Shown: positions 1-12,954 of the stretch, piece by piece
Numbering within the stretch: position 1 is the first letter of the stretch
How the letters are laid out: each line of letters begins with the position of its first letter
DNA from: Hymenolepis diminuta
Lineage: Eukaryota > Platyhelminthes > Cestoda > Cyclophyllidea > Hymenolepididae
DNA: 64,000 nucleotides
Reading direction: 5' to 3'
NCBI GenBank assembly: GCA_900708905.1
Contig: CAADRB010000004.1
Coordinates: forward strand, 2,607,685 to 2,671,684
Made by a program: the position numbers and the translations under genes
Notes under the pieces: model-generated
The model's input: only the letters and a program-made list of their open reading frames with translations
The model's database searches: none
What the model was told of the DNA's origin: nothing

Positions 1-1142
1 TGTACCTTTGACACGGGTTGTAGCAGATCATTGCTGATTGAATGGATTTTATTATGGAAAGCTTCAAATCTGCAGATCTTTAGAAAGTGTACATATGCAA
101 AGACGTAAATCTCAGTGCTAAGGTCTGTCACAGTTTTTTGCAAATATAGGGAGTTAGCGGTAATTTTTAAGTTCGTTGAAGGTACATGTTTTCAACTTGC
201 ATCATGGGTCGAGGAATCGCATCTTAAGGTCGCTCTTTAAAGGAACTATCATTTTGCCATTTTCTTTTAAACAGTATTAAGAAGCACGCTGGACCATTCT
301 GTACACTCGGTGATCCGATGAAATTCGAAATCACAGCCTCTACGTGAATAAACGAGTTGATATGTGGATCGGTGTGCTAAGGTTTGCCCATTTGTCGCTT
401 ACATCAAGAAATAAAAGTCTATTAGGGCAATAGAGGTCTCTAAAATGATTATTCTACTCAGGGGGAGAACAAGGAAATAGTTCTATTCAATGAGTTTGAT
501 AATTACTTCAAGTAATTGTAATGTCCAGATATCTAGATTGCGATCTGGTCTACCTCTTTAACGTTAGTATTTGTGATCTAGAGATGCATTCTCTCCAGTC
601 TTTGTAAGTAGTTACAGTAATCCGAAAATTTAAATATCTAAATTGCTTAAACCATCATCCTTTTTCGTTATATCCGGCTACTTCCTAAACGAAATACTCA
701 GTATTCAAAAACCTTCCAACCTTCCCCGACTTTGAAAACAGCCACAAACAAGTACATATAGAATATATTTATATATAAGTGGACAGGTGTGTGTATAAAG
801 TCGGGGACAGGAGGGACCAGAGTTTTGTTCTACACAAGGGCTTAAGGGAGGGAACTGGAAGAGAGGAAAGAGAAGTAGGGAACACCGGGTAATGTGGTTC
901 TAACCTCTGGCGCTTACTTCAGACTGGTATACGTTGGCTATATTTTGGGGTCACGAAAAGTAGGGAAAGGGGGAGGAGACACTTTGGGGAAGGGAGAAGG
1001 GGGCTGACCAAATCGATAAGAAGCCGATAAAACGCGGCGCGAGCGAGCGTTGGAGTATGTACGTTAGTGTGCAAATATGTACACGCAGGGAGAAGGATAA
1101 ACCGGGATTCTTTCATACACAGAACCATACATACGTGAGCAC
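1..1142. other. Sequence downstream of the SOCS gene, no gene seen
   Basis: AT-rich up to about 900, then purine-rich on the plus strand. Open frames here are biased, low-complexity translations without recognisable motifs or splice context. I see no gene. Confidence 0.5.
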
Positions 1143-1148
1143 GTTTAT
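1143..1148 (-). terminator. Candidate poly(A) signal of the SOCS gene
   Basis: AATAAA on the minus strand, about 190 nt after the SOCS stop codon. The intervening 3' UTR is pyrimidine-rich in the mRNA sense. Placement only; cleavage site not visible. Confidence 0.4.
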
Positions 1149-1334
1149 TTCTCAAGAGACAGCTGGGGACAGGGTACACAATTCGAAAATGTGAGAGACA
1201 CCTCCACACATATTGTTCTGTACAAAAGGAGGAAGGGTGACAAATTTGGCTCGAAAAGAGTGGGAAGAAATAAAGGCGACGAAACGAAAGGGGGAGGGGG
1301 GAGGTATTCACCGGGAGATTTGGGAATTAGGATT

Positions 1335-4300
1335 TCAAAGTTTTTGGGGGGAAGAAGAGCGGAGAGGAAATTGGAGAGGAGGTCGATCACGGATAGCCTC
1401 TTCAAAATCTTCCAGCGACTCCCAGTAGACTTGTTTTTCAAGGAGGTAGCCAATCTGACTGGGTGGTAGTGGTAAACGCGCTACATGGTCTCGTCGGACA
1501 TGGGAGAGAATAGTGAAACGTGCCAGGTGTTTGAGTGATTGTACAACCTGGAATCGCGAAAGAGGGTAGAGGAGAGACACCTCCACAGGCTGTTGACCTG
1601 GTGTGCTTGTCTGCAGGAAGTAATGGTACTTTCCGCCGATTGAATGTGCAACGGCCTTCTCGATAAACTCCACCACTGTGCTTGCACTGTGAGACTCCGG
1701 TTCGAACCAAAAGCTGAATCGTCCTACAAGCAAAAAAAGTCAGCTAAGCAGATTGATAAATCAATTCATCAAAACTTACCCATAAACTAAATCATATAAG
1801 GATTGATTTTAGAGAAAAGAACTGAATAAGACCTCTGATATTCATATGAAGAAGGCTGTGACATCTAGCGATTGCATCTAGCATTCAATTCAGATTCTAA
1901 CTATAATATCAAGTGGTGAGATTCGTTCTCATGATGCTAAAATATCAGATTTGAGCTCTGACAAAGTTCAGTTAGAAGTCTCTGGATATCATTCTTTTAT
2001 ATTTCTAAAGAAACAGTATTCAATTATAATTTTGATACCTATTCACGATTAGGTTTTGCATCAGAAGATCTATTTGGAAACAAATACTGATTTTAACTAT
2101 CAATGTCCCGTTTTCAAAGCCCACAATATAAAACTGATCGAATATTTTTCACAAGGTATTGAGCTATCTTTTCAAATTAGAAAAAGACTAGACTTTAAAA
2201 TGGTTTTCATGATTAGGAGACGAAAGAAAATTTATGAAAGCCGTTTTAAGATAGCGCAGTGATCAGCACGCGAGTTTAAGAAATTACAGATTATAAGATC
2301 AACGCCCATCAGTGCAATACCAGTGACGTGAATAACCAACTGCACTGGTTAAACCTGATCAAAAAGAGGAGTGACAGAATGCGAGTTTCTCATCAGAGTG
2401 GACTTCCCTCACCCAAGTCCAGTGTTACAAACACTGCTTGAGAAATTCCTATGATAAAATACCATCTAGATCAAACTAAGGTTGCCATTAAATTAACCTT
2501 CTTTTGTTAATAGTGACAAATAAAATAATGTGCAAATGAGGATTTTGAACTGGATAGTACTATAGCCGTGTATGGAGACGATGAGAAACTACAAACTATG
2601 ATAACAACACCACACCCATTAGATAGCGGTTTAGAATGACGCGTCAAATAAACCCAAATATCTGTAGTGGTCAGTAAATTGGCTGGCCTTGCCAGAAAAC
2701 TATCCTCTCTACGCGAGTTGAACCACATTATATTTTAAAGTGACTGGTTCTATTCAATTAATATATGCTTAGGGTTGACTTCCCGATTTAGAAAGGATAC
2801 CTTTAACAGACGAATTTCAACAGTAGAGATCATTTTGCGTGATAGACCATTTTCTCAGCGTTATCATTACAATCACACTTCCTTTACGTCATGCACATTC
2901 TTTTATGTGAATGATAAAGTAAGGAATGGAACTCAGGAGAGATGGATAGAGTGCTACTGATGGGGGCGCGAGAAGTCAGGCCTTACTTTGCCTAGAAATT
3001 TCAAGGTCATAAGCAGCCTCGAAAAGTTTATTTTGCATCCTCTTCAACCCGGCGAGTGAGAGCCCTAGTAATACAGCGCGCAGTGATTGCGCACACAGGC
3101 AGGCATTCAGAAAACGCACACACATGAAATCAGATTAGTGTAGTGGTGGTGAAGGTGGTGGCGGTTGGCACATACACGCGCAAGCTAATACACACGCTCG
3201 CGTGAAGGTGGCATTGGCTATCGCGATCGATAGCCAACACAAACACAACTAGCTACCTACCTACCTAGGTAGCTAAGCAGCTTACAGACAGGAAAGGTAG
3301 CAGTAAGCAAGAAATAGGGGCAGCTTCTGCGTATAAAGGCAAACTCTGCCAAATAAAATACAGAATCGTAACTGACCTTGATTATGCTCAATCCTAGTAT
3401 GGTAGGTAGTTCCACGAACACGAAAACTGAGGGAGAGGAAGAAGGTATCGTGGGCACTGTCTCTTACGAGGAATGTACCATCGGGCCGGTTAGCAAGGAG
3501 TTTCTCAGCCTCGGTAAAACTCAGGGGCCCCCAATACCAGCCCATCTAAATTAAAGGGGAAAATTATTATATTTGGCACACACGATAGAGGTACATATTC
3601 ACACACACACACACACATACACGCAGTGGTGGTATCTGGGACTTGGCGAAATGCCAAAATAGGCACGTGCGTGTATAAAAGGGTTGCCCTGACGCACTGA
3701 GGTACACAGTGCAGCACAAGGAATCGTGCGCGCACGTCGTTGTTAGTAGACAAATACACTTAAACGTACTCGCTCTTTCTTAATACAACCACAGTCACAT
3801 TCTTCTGTCCAGCTACATCTCTCTCTCGCAATACGCTTTAAAGATCGAATGGTGATAGAGCCACTTTAGGATGATTTTTCTATAATAATAATAACAAGCT
3901 AGGGTATTGGCTTTACGTAGACTTATTTGGTAGCATTAACGGCTCTATCAATATGTTCATATATTGCATACATACTTTTCCATCTGTAACTCCCGGATTC
4001 TTAATTATTGAAAGTTTGTCGTCTCAGATTGACTTCAAGAAAGCCGAATAATAAAGCCATCTAGAGCCATCATAATGATCAGTTACACCTATGGGATACT
4101 AGTTTTGATAAAAATTGCTCACATCATCTGGAATCAGTTAATATAGGTCTAGGTTGTACCGCAGATAGTTTGTTATTCCCTTATTAATTAGTCCTTGAAA
4201 GCCATTGGGGTTTTGAATCATCTAAATTTATGGAATTGTTAATGTTCTCTTGTTTGATAAATTCGGTTAAAAGCGAAATTAGTCTCCATAATCTTAGCTA

Positions 4301-7300
4301 TTATTAATCATTTCAAATGGTACAAGTCCGAAACCCGCCACTGTTTAGAATGATCACCAGCACTAATATAGGAAAGGAGTAGTCAAAACAGCATCCTTTT
4401 ATCTATTTATTATTTACGAGGTTAATAAGTACTCATAACAAGATCATTACGATGGCTTGAAGAGTTAAACCGCATACTATTTTGGAAATAGTTTACGCGT
4501 AGACCGATAAGCGTAGTAGGTTTAAAGGTCATGCGTAGGTATAAAAAAACAATCTAAACCTAAACACATAAATAAGCAAAAACATATCTCAACATATTTT
4601 ATTATCTCGAATATTAAGACGAGAATTAGGCTGAAACATAATAAAACCAGTTCATAGCGGGAGCCAACAGCTCGGTTAGATTACTTCTCAGACAATTTTC
4701 GATCGATAAAATACGGTACATATTTGTAATTGAAACACAACGGTATTCAATTATTAAACAGCAAGGTAAGGTCATAGACTGTAGGGGAAAAAATTTTTCC
4801 CAAATTAGGGATCTCGATGTCAGGAGATATTGGAGTTTTCAAAGCAAATCAGTTTAAATGTATTCCAAGAAGCATAACTTTGAAAATAATCTGAGTGAAA
4901 TCCAAATTCTTTTATTTTGGAGCATAAAAAAGTGACAAAAATTAAGTCGAAGAATTTACGATAAAGCAAAGTTAGCTTGCTATAAGAGAACGCTCTTATT
5001 TTTACATTTATTCACCTTTTAAAGACAAATAAGAGTTTATATATTTGGACAATTTACACGAAAAGAATCGATTATTAAATTAAACAGTTAGGAAGGAACA
5101 TCAGATGAATCAGGGCCATTGAAATTCACTGAAAAATAACAATTGTAAAATAGAAATGCTTCAAAGGAATTTCCTTCTCGTAAGAAAAAAGCACTTTCTA
5201 CTAACTTGATTGTAAGAACGGAAATAAATCATAAGAGAATTTAAGCTGTGACAATATACTTCAAACTGTAGCTATTTTAAGGATTGGATGATAAATATAC
5301 CTTAAAGGATTGTGAATATTCAACAGTGTAAGAACTAAGACATTTCTACAAAACTGCCCATTCCCATTATGGAAAGTGTTGACAACACTTGACTTGGATA
5401 AAAGGAAGCTATCTTGGAGCCGCTGTTATGCGAAATTTGCATTCTTCTACCACTCCCTTGCTGACAAGAGTTAACCGACACATAGAGTCATCGGTATCGT
5501 GAGCTATGAATCAACAGACGTATGCAGCCAATAAAAGTAAGAATTCCAAACGCTCACCTCGAATAGAATAGCATTCCAGAAGTGCTCTGATGAAAAACTC
5601 TCATTCCGTTAAACCTCGCTTCAACCAAAACAGTTGGGAATGAGCTAATGGTGTCGAATCCATGACCACTAACTTACCAGGTCCACATTTTTACTACAGA
5701 CAGAAATAAACTCTGTTTCATGCTACTACGCTGAATTGATAGATTCCATAAGACTACTTTAGACGATTTCTAAGAAGGCTTCCCACATACAAATAGACAA
5801 AAAGTCAGTCCAGAATTTGCATGCGCATGCAAACTGTACATCAGGCGCGCGCCAAGCTACATCTCCCGCTCTCTTCGCTGTAGCAGCAGCAGCAGTAGAG
5901 AGGAGAGGAAAAAAATATGACGGAAGAAGGGAGGGGCTAATAGTAGTCCACTCTCCCTCTACGTGAATGAGGCTATGTGTGCGCACGCGTTGGCTACCGG
6001 CCAAAACACAAGCAGCCAGCAGCACATCATTGTCAATGAATGCGTGTCCCCAAAATGTTCTACTGCTGCAGGTGTTACGACGACGCACTAAAGAGTGAAT
6101 CACACAATTTCGCAGAGAGCAAGAGTATTACCTTTCCAGTAAACACGCTTTTTGAGACTTTTTAGTCATGAAATACATCTAGATATTACTGTTTCCAAGT
6201 ATAGCACGATTGAATGAAAGATTTCAACAAATAATAAAGGGATATATTGAATAAAGTTCAGAGATTACAAAAGTTTTAATTTCTTTACTATTTTAAGGCC
6301 ACCTAGAGCAAAATTAATCTCGGCGAATAAACTATAATATCAAACTATATTCTATTCTAGAGAAGCAGGTGATCAGAAAGTGGCGAAAAATGAGTTGACT
6401 AAGGAATGGAGAAACTCAACCGTAAAAATGTTCTACGTCCGCCAGTTCGAGTAGTGAACTTGAATCGATATGTAGTAAATTCCAATTTAAGCCCTCAAGG
6501 TTATGAAGCCGCTGCCAGTACTTACTATGTTTACTACTATTAGTAGCATTACCACAACTTAACTGCCAACCTCACCCCTCCTCCTTTGAGAGACCTCACA
6601 ATTGAAGGAGACGATATATTTGAGTAATTAGGAGATACATATTTGGTTACAAGACTAGATTTTAAGAACTGGCAGACTGGTCCAAAGTAACAAACGGCAC
6701 AAATTAACAAATAAAATTTATTAGTAAAAAACACCGAGGAAATTTCCGATTCAAATTGCATATGAAAAACAAAAACTTCTGCAAAATAAAATAGAATTTC
6801 AATGACTTTAAATGCTCCAATTCTAAGTGCTTCTAACTTTAAATAGACAGGGAACTTCCAAGAAATCCAAGGCATCAACCGATCTCTAAATAAACGACCG
6901 CCTTACCTTTCTCAAAGCCTTCATGCTCTCCTGGAAAGATGACCTATGATCAGCCGTATTTGTGGAAGACTGTTGATTAGAAGTCGAAGTCGGAACAGGC
7001 TGAGCACTTGTCGCAGTCGTAGTGTTCTGTTCAATACCCGGAGTGGACGTGGGTCCAGACGGTGGTCGAAGATGATGCAACATATGGTGCATATGATGGT
7101 GATGCATATGATGCATCAAATGAGTCTGTCCAGTGGATCCTGGTGCTGGAGAATTTGGTGCTGAAGCATTAACGCTGTGTTGTTGAGTCACCGTGGTGGT
7201 GATGTTAGGAGGCGAGGATGATAAGTGGGGAGGCTCTACAGTGAAAGATCCACTACTTGTTGCCGTCGGCCGACCGTTTGTGGCGAAAACTGCCTCCGCA

Positions 7301-10300
7301 CCTGCTTCAGCTAATTCGGCCAACTCTATTGATGTTGGCGTCCGGAGATGGTCGCATGGAGAACCTAGGAGCCAAATCAAGTAAATTAAAATTAAATCTG
7401 TCCACCGAGTTAATTAAGGGAATAGCTGGGCAGTTCACCTTGAGTGAGGTGTGGTGTTAACTGTGTAACCACCAGTCTCATCTACTTCCCTTTGGCTGTA
7501 GAGGGATGGAAATTGGGGTGAAATGATCAACCACGGATAAGAATCAACCGGTCAACGAGATCTGAATATGGTGAACATAATCTCAAATTATAGGAATCGA
7601 AAATTACGACATCACAAAGTGAATTCCACTCTTCTGTATGGTTCAATGGTCCCGACTTTAAGTAGAGCAAAATTTATAATATCCTGACATAATTATTCCT
7701 TCCCCTCGTGTTGACCCCCGTTCCCACTTTATACCCTATTGGACTTATCTATTATTCTCTTTACTCGGGTACTTTCCTACGACCAAAGTTGATCTCTTTT
7801 AGTGATAACAAAAGAGATCAGCTAAAGTTCAAACTACCGAAGACATTTAACTATTAATATTGAACTTATTGACGAGGGAAGATTAAAATTTTGAGATTAC
7901 GGCCCCATAAAATTTGAACTTCTCTTTAAACTGACTGACCCTTTTGATCTTATAATAAGATATTTCGTTATTGAATTCTGCTTAATTCTATTTAGTGAAA
8001 AACGCCCTGAATAACAGTTTTACACGAATAAAGGTTCGCATCCATATAGATTTCCGATAATAACGTACTGAATAAACCAATTCCAAGAAATCTCACATTT
8101 GGAGCTACGCACAAGTTCTCAGTTAGCACGAAGAAGAGAGCAAAATCCACATGCGAATAGTATCTAAAGGAACTACTTAACAGAAAAGCGCACACTAAAC
8201 CCCATAATGCACATCTAACAATCTAAAAATTAACCTCAAAGATTAGCATTGACGAGCAGGCGGATAACCAAATGCGATTTTTTTTAATTAAAGGAGCTAT
8301 AATAAAGGAATTTCTATAACTGGAATTGGAGATAATCAACCAATTTGTAATATCATTTACATAATGAAAAGTGGTTTAGGATAATAATAATTCTAGTGTA
8401 AGAGCCCAATCCACTTAGACAAATTATATAAACGAAATGATCGTTTAAAGTTCGTAACAAACGATGAGGCTAAAATAAATTAGGGATTTCATAACATAAA
8501 ACAAAAGTAGGCAAAAGCCAAGTTTATCAGACCTGCAGTTAGTGTAAATAGAAAAAAATGCCTTAATTTACACAAAGATCCACGTGTAAATGTAAATAAA
8601 CCAAGTTTATTTACCAAGTATTAGAGAGCCAAAGTCGAACGCGTTTGCTCATATATTCGCCGCTCAAATAGAAAAACGTATTTAATTGAAAAGTAGTTCA
8701 GATTTCACAACTACTAATGACAACGCGTGTTCACTACTAGGATAGGAGTTGCTACCTATAACAACTTAAAATATTTTAGGGGCCAGAAATTTGGTACAAC
8801 GGCGTAGAAACCCCCCTTTTACTACTTTCAAAAAGATTCAAAAGATAGAGTAAATGAAAACGAGTTCAAACATAACTAGTAACTAGGTAAGTAGGCAGTT
8901 AGAGTGATATGTTTCACATTAAAAATATACAGTAAAACTCGACAATTCCTTGCAAAACAGAAAATGCTTTCTTGAGAAAATGAAACATCTAGTAAGGTTA
9001 CTTTGCAACAGATTTTTTCGTGATGGTATTAAAATGATTAGATTAGTAATACAAATACACGATAGCAGCAATATAACATGTAGCCGTATATAATATATAC
9101 ACTCGCTAATGTAAGAGCATTTTGAGTTGATATTGATACAAACGAAATACATCTCAATGAGTACATTCTATACCAATCTTAATAATGTCTTGTAATTAAC
9201 ATTAAAGTAAATAAATATTAATCTAGTTTAAGTGGATTATGTTATATACAAGACGAGTAGAATGGTTCCCGAAACAACAGCTAATACAAATATACGCTAA
9301 TGACTGACAACTCATTTTGAAATTGAGCTGCGTGCAAAAGGCAATATTCCGTAACAGCCTTCTAGCATCTTGGCATAATTCCAACTAATAAGTGTGAGGG
9401 AAATTCAAGACAATTAGGGGCTAAAAAATTGCTAGAGGAGAAGTAGAAAGTTATTTTCATGTGGAAAATAATAATACATATTAAAATCGTCCCTATTCTA
9501 TCGACAAAGGGAAATATTTGAAGTTTGAGATCAGACGTGCATAAAAGATCGATAATAGGTGTAGTTAGACTAACTTTGACATGTATAAATATCGTTCCAA
9601 CAAGTACATTTTTTATAACTGCAGAAACGATAGTGAAAACAATTAAAGCAACCTCATTGACTACTTTCTCAGTAGATCAACAGCTAATTTGAGTCCAAAA
9701 TGATATAGAGTATTCATCCGATATCTATCCAATTTCAGAAGTTCACGAATTAAATCCACTCGCCAAGGAGTCGTCAAAATATGTTAAAAAAATGTCATCC
9801 AGAGCCCTGATAATACTATCCATGTTGGATCACCGTACAAGTATGAGTCTATCGATTCGGATTGCTTCCCAGATACCTCCGAATCGTCCTACACATGCAA
9901 GTGACGAACAATGTGGAACTGATTCCCGCACCCCTTGATGTTTTATCGCTAAGTCTAGATAAATCTGAGCTCAACTACTTTTTAATAAGAAGTCACCGCT
10001 ACGCTCCAGACTGCTCACATGAATGACAAACAATATGAAACTGATCAACAATATATCACTAAGTCTCTATCAGTCTATATTCATACGATGTCAGAAAGAA
10101 GATTCAACTACGCACATACACACACCAAAATAAGTGATGCCTGGCATAGCACACAACCTTCGTTGTGTAGCATTTAGAAACACCCCTCACTCTCGCACTT
10201 GGTGTGTCTGTATGTAAATATAGCCTCTGCGCGAGCGCCTCATTCTATGGGCGGAACACACACTGGCGGACACGGCTAGGTAGCGAGAGCCAAACCTAGC

Positions 10301-12949
10301 TTAGAGCTTAGCGAACCAGCAAGCCTGGGTTTGTGTGTATATCGCTGCAGCAGTGGCGACGACGCAGTAGCTAGCTTGCATCAATGACTCATCCAACCAA
10401 TCCACACACTCCGACGCGACAACAAACACGAGCACTACGACGCTGATGTAAAATCACATGACTTTAGCCAGACGCTTACCTTGGACATGAGGACGACAAG
10501 AATGCGTGGTGGTGGTTATGCAGCGAGGATTCGAGCAGACAGTGTTCTGACGATGGAGAGTAGTAGAAGTTGTGGTGTGTACAGCCTGTTGGGATGGTAC
10601 CGATTCGATGGAGCAACACGGTCCCGCATTCACACCCATTCCTCCCCTTACTCCATATGCACTGTAGGTGTGCGAATTTCCAGCATTTCCAACCTCCAAA
10701 AAGAGAGGAATAAGTTAACATTTCGTTATCTCAATATATTTAAGCAAGGTTTCAAAGTCGCAGTAAACCGAGTGACAAATAAATTATAAAAAGTAGCTAT
10801 TTGACCTGATGATTCTGAAGCTCCGATGAAGCAGGGTTCATATAATGTCCCGACTCTCACCACTACTACCCAAATACTCCTAAAAGTGACCCTTCTCACT
10901 TCCCTACGTAATAATAAGTTGTAAAGCTTGTTTGTTCCGTCATGGAGAAACAAACAAGTGGGTGGATGTGAATAATCTCTAGAAAAGATAGAAATGAGAA
11001 TTAATACTATTATTGATAAATTCTAATTTCGTAATTGAAAACCCTCAGTATTTTTTTGGCAACTTCGAAGTAGTACTGATTAATAAAATGGAAAGGCCAA
11101 CACTTCGACCGCACTTTTAATCGATAACGAACACAATTGGACAAGCAAAGTTATTCCCACACTTCTTTCTGCCATTAGAATAATCCACAATGAGAGAATG
11201 GTAGTTTTTAGATGTACAGAATTGTGGTTAAACCTGCTAATCGATTTCCAGTCATCACTCAAAAACTTGAACCCATATTTCAACTTAAATACCACAAATC
11301 CATACATGTGCCCAACAATTAAAGCGTTAACATTAACTATAGATTTTAGACTTGAAGGAATGATCAACCTCTATAATTTTATTCTAAGGCCCTAGATACT
11401 TTTCTTAAAAAATTTAAGAATCAATAAAACTGCGATTCATATTCCAATCTTAATATCCAAAATCCAGTCAGAAATTGCGTTTCAACCATTAAAAAATGGT
11501 GATTTTAAAACTCCTGCCATTGACCATGGCTTTGAAGAATGCAAAATGGCATAAAAGTGAGGCGTATTTTCAGCAGCAAAACAATAATTTCAGCATTGAA
11601 GAGAAGCAGAACAATAAACGTATTTCCCGACTCTAGGCCTCAACTACCACTTTCTATGTCTGCAAGTTCGTTTCACTGGAATCAATGGGAGAAACTTACT
11701 AGTTGTTGATCTGTTGTGGCAGCAGTTTTAGAATCTTTCAGGACCGAAATCGGCGGAGGAGTTTCACCAAGTGTAGCAGCAGATTCAAGCATCATGATAA
11801 GAGCAGCAGCGTCATCGGTAGTAGTAGTGGCTGTCGGGGCAACAGGTTGAGAGGAGACAGGAAGTGGAAGAGAAGCGGAAGGAAGAGAAGGATTAGCAGG
11901 AGGAGGAGGAGGTAAGTGATGAAGGTGATGATGTACGTGGTGAACATGGTGGATGTGATGGACGTGATGAACACAGGGAATTCCCGTGGGACTGCTGCAT
12001 GTTGCCAACTCTGTTGATGATGGCATAATCGTCTGGACAGCATCGTGACACAACGCCGTAGAAGTCCCAGTTTCTCCTTTCCTTGTTGGAGGAAGTGGAA
12101 GAGTTGGGGATGAAGGAAGTGTTACAACAGGCGAATTAGCGACAGATCTCATAGCCTATCAAATAAAATCAACGAGTTAAAATCGAAAAGAGAAAATCAA
12201 ACTGATATCTAGGAAGATAAATTTACTCTCATAGAGCAAGGCTCCGGTGTCGCATTTACTCCAAACTTATCCGGAAAATCAGTAAAGTAAACTGACCGAG
12301 AACGCATGGAATTGGACTTGCTACTATGGTGAGAGCCTTTCAATCGAAAGATGCGACTCATGGTTCTAGAAAACCGGGAAAGAGTCCCTGGACGATTTTC
12401 CACGTTAGAGGACTTTTTCTCATTGCTAGGAAGAGGAGGAGGATCGCAAATGCTACTTGAGCTCGGATGATTTTTGGATTGGGAAGAATCAGGGGGACGT
12501 GACGGCATTTTGGACCATACGGGGCTTTGGTTATTAGAAGTAAATGATGGTTTGGTCCCTCCACTTGTTCCCAGACTGCATGTACAAGATCCCTTGAGCA
12601 TATCAGTATTGGAGTCAATAGGAAAAGGATTAGAGAATGAAAATTTAAAGGTCCTCGATTCATAAGGCGCACTCCTACCACAGCAATCACTTATTGATTC
12701 GTAGATATATTTTCCATAATCCAAAGGTTCTTTAGGTTCTTTGTGCTTATTAAATTCAACTCCAGCATTTTTGCGGATATAATGTTTGGGAGGGAGAGGA
12801 GGAGGCTGATTTCGGCAAGGCACCGGTGGAGGAACACAACGTTTGGAGTCATCAGAACTCGCACGAAATGAAGTTTTAGATTTAGGTCCGCACACTCTCG
12901 GAGTGTGAGGCTCCATGCTGCTAAAGACTCCAGGTGTGGAGCGACGCAT
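1335..12949 (-). CDS. SOCS6/7-like: SOCS6/7-like suppressor of cytokine signalling (SH2 + SOCS box), six exons
   Basis: Adaptor that binds phosphotyrosine on receptors or IRS-type proteins through SH2 and recruits an Elongin B/C-Cullin5 ubiquitin ligase through the SOCS box. Exons, 5' to 3': 12949-12227, 12155-11700, 10693-10480, 7364-6907, 3545-3377, 1723-1335. All junction phases agree and give about 802 aa. The first ~540 residues are disordered, with Pro-rich PPPLPPK-type SH3-ligand motifs and two His-rich stretches (exons 2 and 4). Exon 5 opens the SH2 domain with GWYWGPLSF, then the phosphate-binding FLVRDS and RIEH. Exon 6 completes SH2 (FSFWFEPE, VEFIEKA) and carries the SOCS box: BC-box-like SLKHLARF, then LPLPP (Cul5 box) and YLLEKQ. 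About 15 residues follow the box. The start is the ATG at 12947-12949. A possible acceptor (tatttag) lies just upstream and stays in frame, so an extra 5' coding exon is not excluded. Family assignment is firm; SOCS6 versus SOCS7 is not resolved. Confidence 0.88.
2248..2450 (+). repeat. tRNA-derived SINE-like element, degenerate copy, in SOCS intron 5
   Basis: Starts with an A-box-like stretch (tagcgcagtgatcagcac) and has a decayed B-box region. It then shares the family body: cagtga, ccaactgcactggttaa, gaatgcgagtttctcatcag and ccaagtccagtgtt, matching copies at 62225 and 59640. Sits in the intron between the SH2 exon and the last exon. Confidence 0.6.
3214..3274. repeat. Two adjacent inverted repeats in SOCS intron 5
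   Basis: 3214-3237 is a palindrome with 10-bp arms (ttggctatcg / cgatagccaa) around a 4-nt centre. 3251-3274 has 9-bp arms (agctaccta / taggtagct) around 6 nt. They lie about 100 nt downstream (in the transcript) of the SH2 exon donor. Function unknown. Confidence 0.7.
3601..3616. repeat. (AC)8 microsatellite
   Basis: A short AC dinucleotide run in SOCS intron 4, just upstream (in the transcript) of the SH2 exon. Confidence 0.85.
5810..6100. promoter_or_regulatory. CG-rich island inside SOCS intron 4
   Basis: A GC- and CpG-richer patch (gcatgcgcatgc, ggcgcgcgcc, gcgcacgcg) with a short CAG/CAA run in an otherwise AT-rich intron. The minus-strand open frame across it (5759-6103) shows no domain. 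An internal promoter or enhancer is possible. The rest of intron 4 (3546-6906) shows nothing else beyond the AC run. Confidence 0.25.
7365..10479. other. SOCS intron 3, no gene seen
   Basis: AT-rich intron of about 3.1 kb between exons 3 and 4. I see no coding exon; its 5' end (high coordinates) carries the CG-rich patch listed separately. Confidence 0.5.
10140..10460. promoter_or_regulatory. CG-rich patch next to SOCS exon 3, with AP-1-like and CCAAT motifs
   Basis: Locally GC- and CpG-rich (tgcgcgagcgcctc, ggcgacgacgcag, ccgacgcgac). It includes TGACTCA followed by CCAAT at about 10385-10402. It lies immediately downstream of exon 3 in transcript orientation. An alternative promoter is an inference from composition only. 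Confidence 0.2.
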
Positions 12950-12954
12950 CGCAT

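Noticed and set aside
919..1733. Several overlapping open frames on both strands in the SOCS 3' region
   Set aside because: Only the frame of 1335-1723 shows SH2/SOCS-box motifs; the rest are shadows or biased translations of purine-rich 3' UTR.
5759..6103. 114-codon minus-strand frame in SOCS intron 4
   Set aside because: Low-complexity translation of a CG-rich patch (Ala runs, Arg/Ser bias), and not in frame with flanking SOCS exons.
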